Below, piece after piece: positions 47,059-49,185 of a stretch of DNA of 49,185 nt. Where the stretch lies: contig JACPQH010000038.1 of NCBI GenBank assembly GCA_016190585.1, positions 1 to 49,185 on the forward strand. Reading direction: 5' to 3'. Under the pieces are notes generated by a model. The model did not search any database. It was given only the letters and a program-made list of their open reading frames with translations, and was not told where the DNA came from. The DNA is from Chloroflexota bacterium. Its GTDB lineage: Bacteria; Chloroflexota; Dehalococcoidia; Dehalococcoidales; RBG-16-60-22. Numbering within the stretch: position 1 is the stretch's first letter; each line of letters opens with the position of its first letter. The position numbers and the translations under genes were made by a program.

Positions 47059-47651
47059 TCCTTACCTCCTTTCTTCCAGCGTTCCCTGTATCCCATAAGG
47101 GGAGCCATACCTGCCGGGGGTATGACGTTCAAGCACCAGGGCCGTCCAGCAACGGCAAGGGACTTTCTCAACAGGAATCGGGTGACGCCGGAAGGTAGGT
47201 GCTGTATAATAAAAAAGGTGTTGGGTTGATTCCCGACCCTGACCCCTGTTAGCTTGACCGGCAGCGGGGGTCTACTATTTACGGTTGTTCAGGCAGCTCT
47301 GTTCTCGTATCTCCTCGTGTTTCAGCTTTTAGCCCGGTACGCGGAAGCAACTTCTTAAATCTGAGTTAAGAAAGCTCATGTTGCCATTATGAATTCCCCG
47401 CCGGGATATGTAAATCACCTAATGGTAATGTCGAACTTCACACAATTCGTCATATGCCCTCTAGGACGTTAGGGCCATGCGACCAGTTCCCGATATCTTG
47501 TTAAATTTCTTTTTTCGTTTACTTCCAGCCGGGCTGCCCGCTTCTTGATTTTGTGCTGCGTATTAGTTAAAATTCCTGCAACAATGCTTGAAGCAAACCT
47601 TCCAAGGTCACGCATCAACGCACTACCGGAGTGAGGACGTCGGAAACTGAT
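47059..47651. other. Gene-free region before the coiled-coil gene
   Basis: About 590 bp in which no convincing protein frame was found. On the minus side, just before the secreted-peptide gene, there is a CATACC/GGTATG hairpin (near 47110-47128) that might be part of its leader. The stretch 47340-47460 is more AT-rich. No known riboswitch pattern was recognised. Confidence 0.4.
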
Positions 47652-49185
47652 ATGACCACGGGTCACACACTGGATTTCCAGGAAGCCGTAAAAAGGGCCG
47701 AGAAACTGGGCGCCCTGGCGGGGAAGGTCGCCGAGGAATCGGTAAAAGCCTCCCGGGACGCCATCAACCGTATTGAACAGATAAGCCAGTCGGTCACGGA
47801 GTCGGCCGAGGCCGCCCGGAAGGAGTCGGAGGCGGCGGTAAGCAGGGCCGAGCAGATCAGCCGGTGGGCCGGCGAGACCCTGGAAACCGCCCGAAAGACC
47901 TTTGAACAGGCCACCAGCCAGGGAGAGGAGACCATCCGCCAGGTGTCGGCAACAACCCGGGATCTGGTGGCGCACTTCGAAGAGAAGGTAGCCCGGATGG
48001 AGGCGACGGTCAATCAGGCTAGAGACATCGCCGAGGAGTCGGCCCGGACGGCGCAGGAAGCCATAGACCGCATCGAGCAGACCGGAGCGCTGGCTGGGGA
48101 GACGGCCGAGCAGTCGCTCGCAACCTCGCAGCAGGCCGTAAAGCAGGCCGGTGAGGTGAGCCGGGCGGCTAAAGAAGCCACCAACGCGCAGCAGAGACTG
48201 TCGCAGGACGCCATTCAGCGGGCGGAGAAATCCATCGAGGCCGTCAGGAAGGTCATTGATACCACGGTAAAGGCCCTTGAGGAAGCGGTGAGCAATGCCG
48301 AGGCGACCGGCGGTTTGTTCAAGGAAATCTCGCACTCGGTTGTCGGCAGGTTCGAGGAAGCCAAGCTGAAAAGCGAAACGGCCATCAAGCAAGCCCTGGT
48401 AGCGGCGGAGAGAGCCGAGGAGACCTCCGGCAAGGCTATCAGCCGGTTTGACCAGGTGAGCCAGTCCGTCACGGCGACCCTGTCAGGGGTCACCGCCCGG
48501 TCGGAGGAAGCGGCGAGCAAGTCGGAACAGCTCATAAATTCGTCTTTCGAAGCCACGGAATCGGCAAGGAAGATTTTCCAGGATGCGGTGAGCCGCGCCG
48601 AGGGAGCCGTCGTTTCGACCAGGGAGACTACCGACTCGCTGATACGGGCTTTCGAAGAGAAGATGGCGGCGGTGGAGGGTACGGTGGGCGCGGCGGTGGC
48701 GGCGGCGGACAAAGCCAGGCGGACCTCCGAGGGGACGGTGGCCCGGGCTGAGCAATTGAGCCGGGCCGCGGTGGATACCGCCGAGCGGGCGGTGAAGACC
48801 GCGGAAGAGGCGGCGGCGCGGGCGGAAAGGGCGAGCAAATCAGCGGTGGAGGCTGCGGGTAACGCCGCGCGCGAGTCGCTGCAGGCGATAACCAGGGCCG
48901 AAGAAATCGGCAAGTACGCCGTCGAGGAAGCCGCCGCGGCGGTCAAAACGGCGCGCGAGGCCATCGCGGCGATGGAGAAGGAGTCCCAGGAGGCGATATC
49001 GAAAGCCCGCGAAGCCGGCGAAGCGGCGCTTAAAGCAACTCGAGCGGCGCGGGCTGATGCCAGGGAGGCCGGGGAGAAGTCCGTAAAGTCGTCCCAGGAG
49101 GCTATCAGCCAGGCTGAAGCCGCCAGCCGTTCGGCGAAAGAGACGGCCGAGGCCGCCATCAGGGCGGTGGACCGGGCCAGCGAGA
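47652..49185 (+). CDS. Long Ala/Glu-rich coiled-coil protein, partial (runs off the window)
   Basis: From ATG 47652 the plus strand stays open for 511 codons to the right edge. The product begins MTTGHTLDFQEAVKRAEKLG and is nearly all predicted helix, rich in Ala, Glu, Ser, Lys and Arg with very few Pro or Gly. Repeat-like segments recur: ESVKASRDAINRIEQIS against ESARTAQEAIDRIEQTG, and AHFEEKVARMEATVNQA against RAFEEKMAAVEGTVGAA. No signal peptide, membrane segment or MCP hairpin signature is visible in this part. It could be a structural, apolipoprotein- or filament-like coiled coil. The ribosome site is weak (CGGAAACTGAT). The large opposite-strand open frames here are by-products of its composition. 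Confidence 0.8.
   Translation, partial: MTTGHTLDFQEAVKRAEKLGALAGKVAEESVKASRDAINRIEQISQSVTESAEAARKESEAAVSRAEQISRWAGETLETARKTFEQATSQGEETIRQVSATTRDLVAHFEEKVARMEATVNQARDIAEESARTAQEAIDRIEQTGALAGETAEQSLATSQQAVKQAGEVSRAAKEATNAQQRLSQDAIQRAEKSIEAVRKVIDTTVKALEEAVSNAEATGGLFKEISHSVVGRFEEAKLKSETAIKQALVAAERAEETSGKAISRFDQVSQSVTATLSGVTARSEEAASKSEQLINSSFEATESARKIFQDAVSRAEGAVVSTRETTDSLIRAFEEKMAAVEGTVGAAVAAADKARRTSEGTVARAEQLSRAAVDTAERAVKTAEEAAARAERASKSAVEAAGNAARESLQAITRAEEIGKYAVEEAAAAVKTAREAIAAMEKESQEAISKAREAGEAALKATRAARADAREAGEKSVKSSQEAISQAEAASRSAKETAEAAIRAVDRASE

Noticed and set aside
47059..47200. Riboswitch upstream of the secreted repeat peptide
   Set aside because: Hairpins are present, but none of the core motifs of c-di-GMP, cobalamin or other familiar riboswitches could be recognised.
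47469..49159. Two long minus-strand open frames (307 and 314 residues) opposite the coiled-coil gene
   Set aside because: Their products are Ser/Ala/Leu-rich without domain features, and their openness follows from the codon bias of the helical repeat gene on the plus strand.
1..49185. CRISPR arrays, tRNA and rRNA genes
   Set aside because: No regularly spaced repeats and no cloverleaf or rRNA-like sequence were noticed on either strand.

Overview
The window looks like chromosomal DNA from a GC-rich bacterium of the phylum Chloroflexota, probably class Dehalococcoidia or a relative. This is inferred from overall character: many NarX/NarL-type and PAS/GAF kinases, an NrfD-type iron-sulfur module, acyl-CoA enzymes, a DUF2795 protein and a TAT-linked ferredoxin next to an archaellum locus. 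No rRNA or tRNA is visible, so the placement rests on gene content alone. Clear Shine-Dalgarno sequences, GTG/TTG starts and intrinsic terminators argue for a bacterium rather than an archaeon.

Region 1 (1-5.3 kb) is a regulatory and mobile border. It holds a long imperfect palindrome next to a decayed histidine-kinase fragment, a stand-alone receiver protein, two LuxR-type regulators with degenerate receiver domains, an OmpR-type regulator, an IS481-like insertion sequence and a small membrane protein convergent with one LuxR gene. Paired CTAAAC boxes spaced about one helical turn apart occur three times here, the last directly in front of the first archaellin gene.

Region 2 (5.5-15.7 kb) is the centrepiece: a complete-looking archaellum cluster (the archaeal rotary filament, not a bacterial flagellum). 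It has four archaellins, two ArlF/ArlG-type proteins, the platform protein ArlJ, a 59-residue coiled-coil protein, an ArlC/D/E-like protein, ArlH, the motor ATPase ArlI and a proline-rich protein of unknown role. One archaellin carries two tandem jelly-roll-like modules. No prepilin peptidase and no chemotaxis genes are visible. I recall recent reports of archaella in Chloroflexota, so the presence of the system may be known. The decorated archaellin, the small coiled-coil gene and the regulatory layout look less familiar to me.

Region 3 (15.8-20.7 kb) directly follows, on the same strand: a membrane PAS kinase, a double receiver, a receiver-GAF-kinase hybrid and an OmpR regulator, with overlapping ends. 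It looks like one phosphorelay, plausibly controlling the archaellum.

Region 4 (20.8-25 kb) is metabolic: a LUD-domain protein, a biotin-dependent-type carboxyltransferase, an acyl-CoA dehydrogenase and a DUF2795 protein. Region 5 (25.3-34.1 kb) is a redox-sensing and respiratory block. It has a sensor kinase with an extracytoplasmic CXXCH heme motif and a cysteine-rich GAF domain, its NarL partner, a membrane-anchored receiver-like protein, a cNMP-binding protein without a DNA-binding domain, a slipin, and then a four-cluster ferredoxin, an NrfD membrane subunit, a small membrane protein and a tri-heme lipoprotein cytochrome. No catalytic molybdopterin subunit is present.

Region 6 (34.1-35.2 kb) has a MITE-like repeat, a frameshifted DUF2892-like gene and a YjbQ-family gene. 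Region 7 (35.2-46.6 kb, minus strand) is a ten-gene polysaccharide or glycan operon running from UDP-sugar dehydrogenase through glycosyltransferases to a Wzx-like flippase and membrane mannosyltransferase-like proteins. The right end has a small secreted repeat peptide and, running off the edge, a very long Ala/Glu-rich coiled-coil protein.
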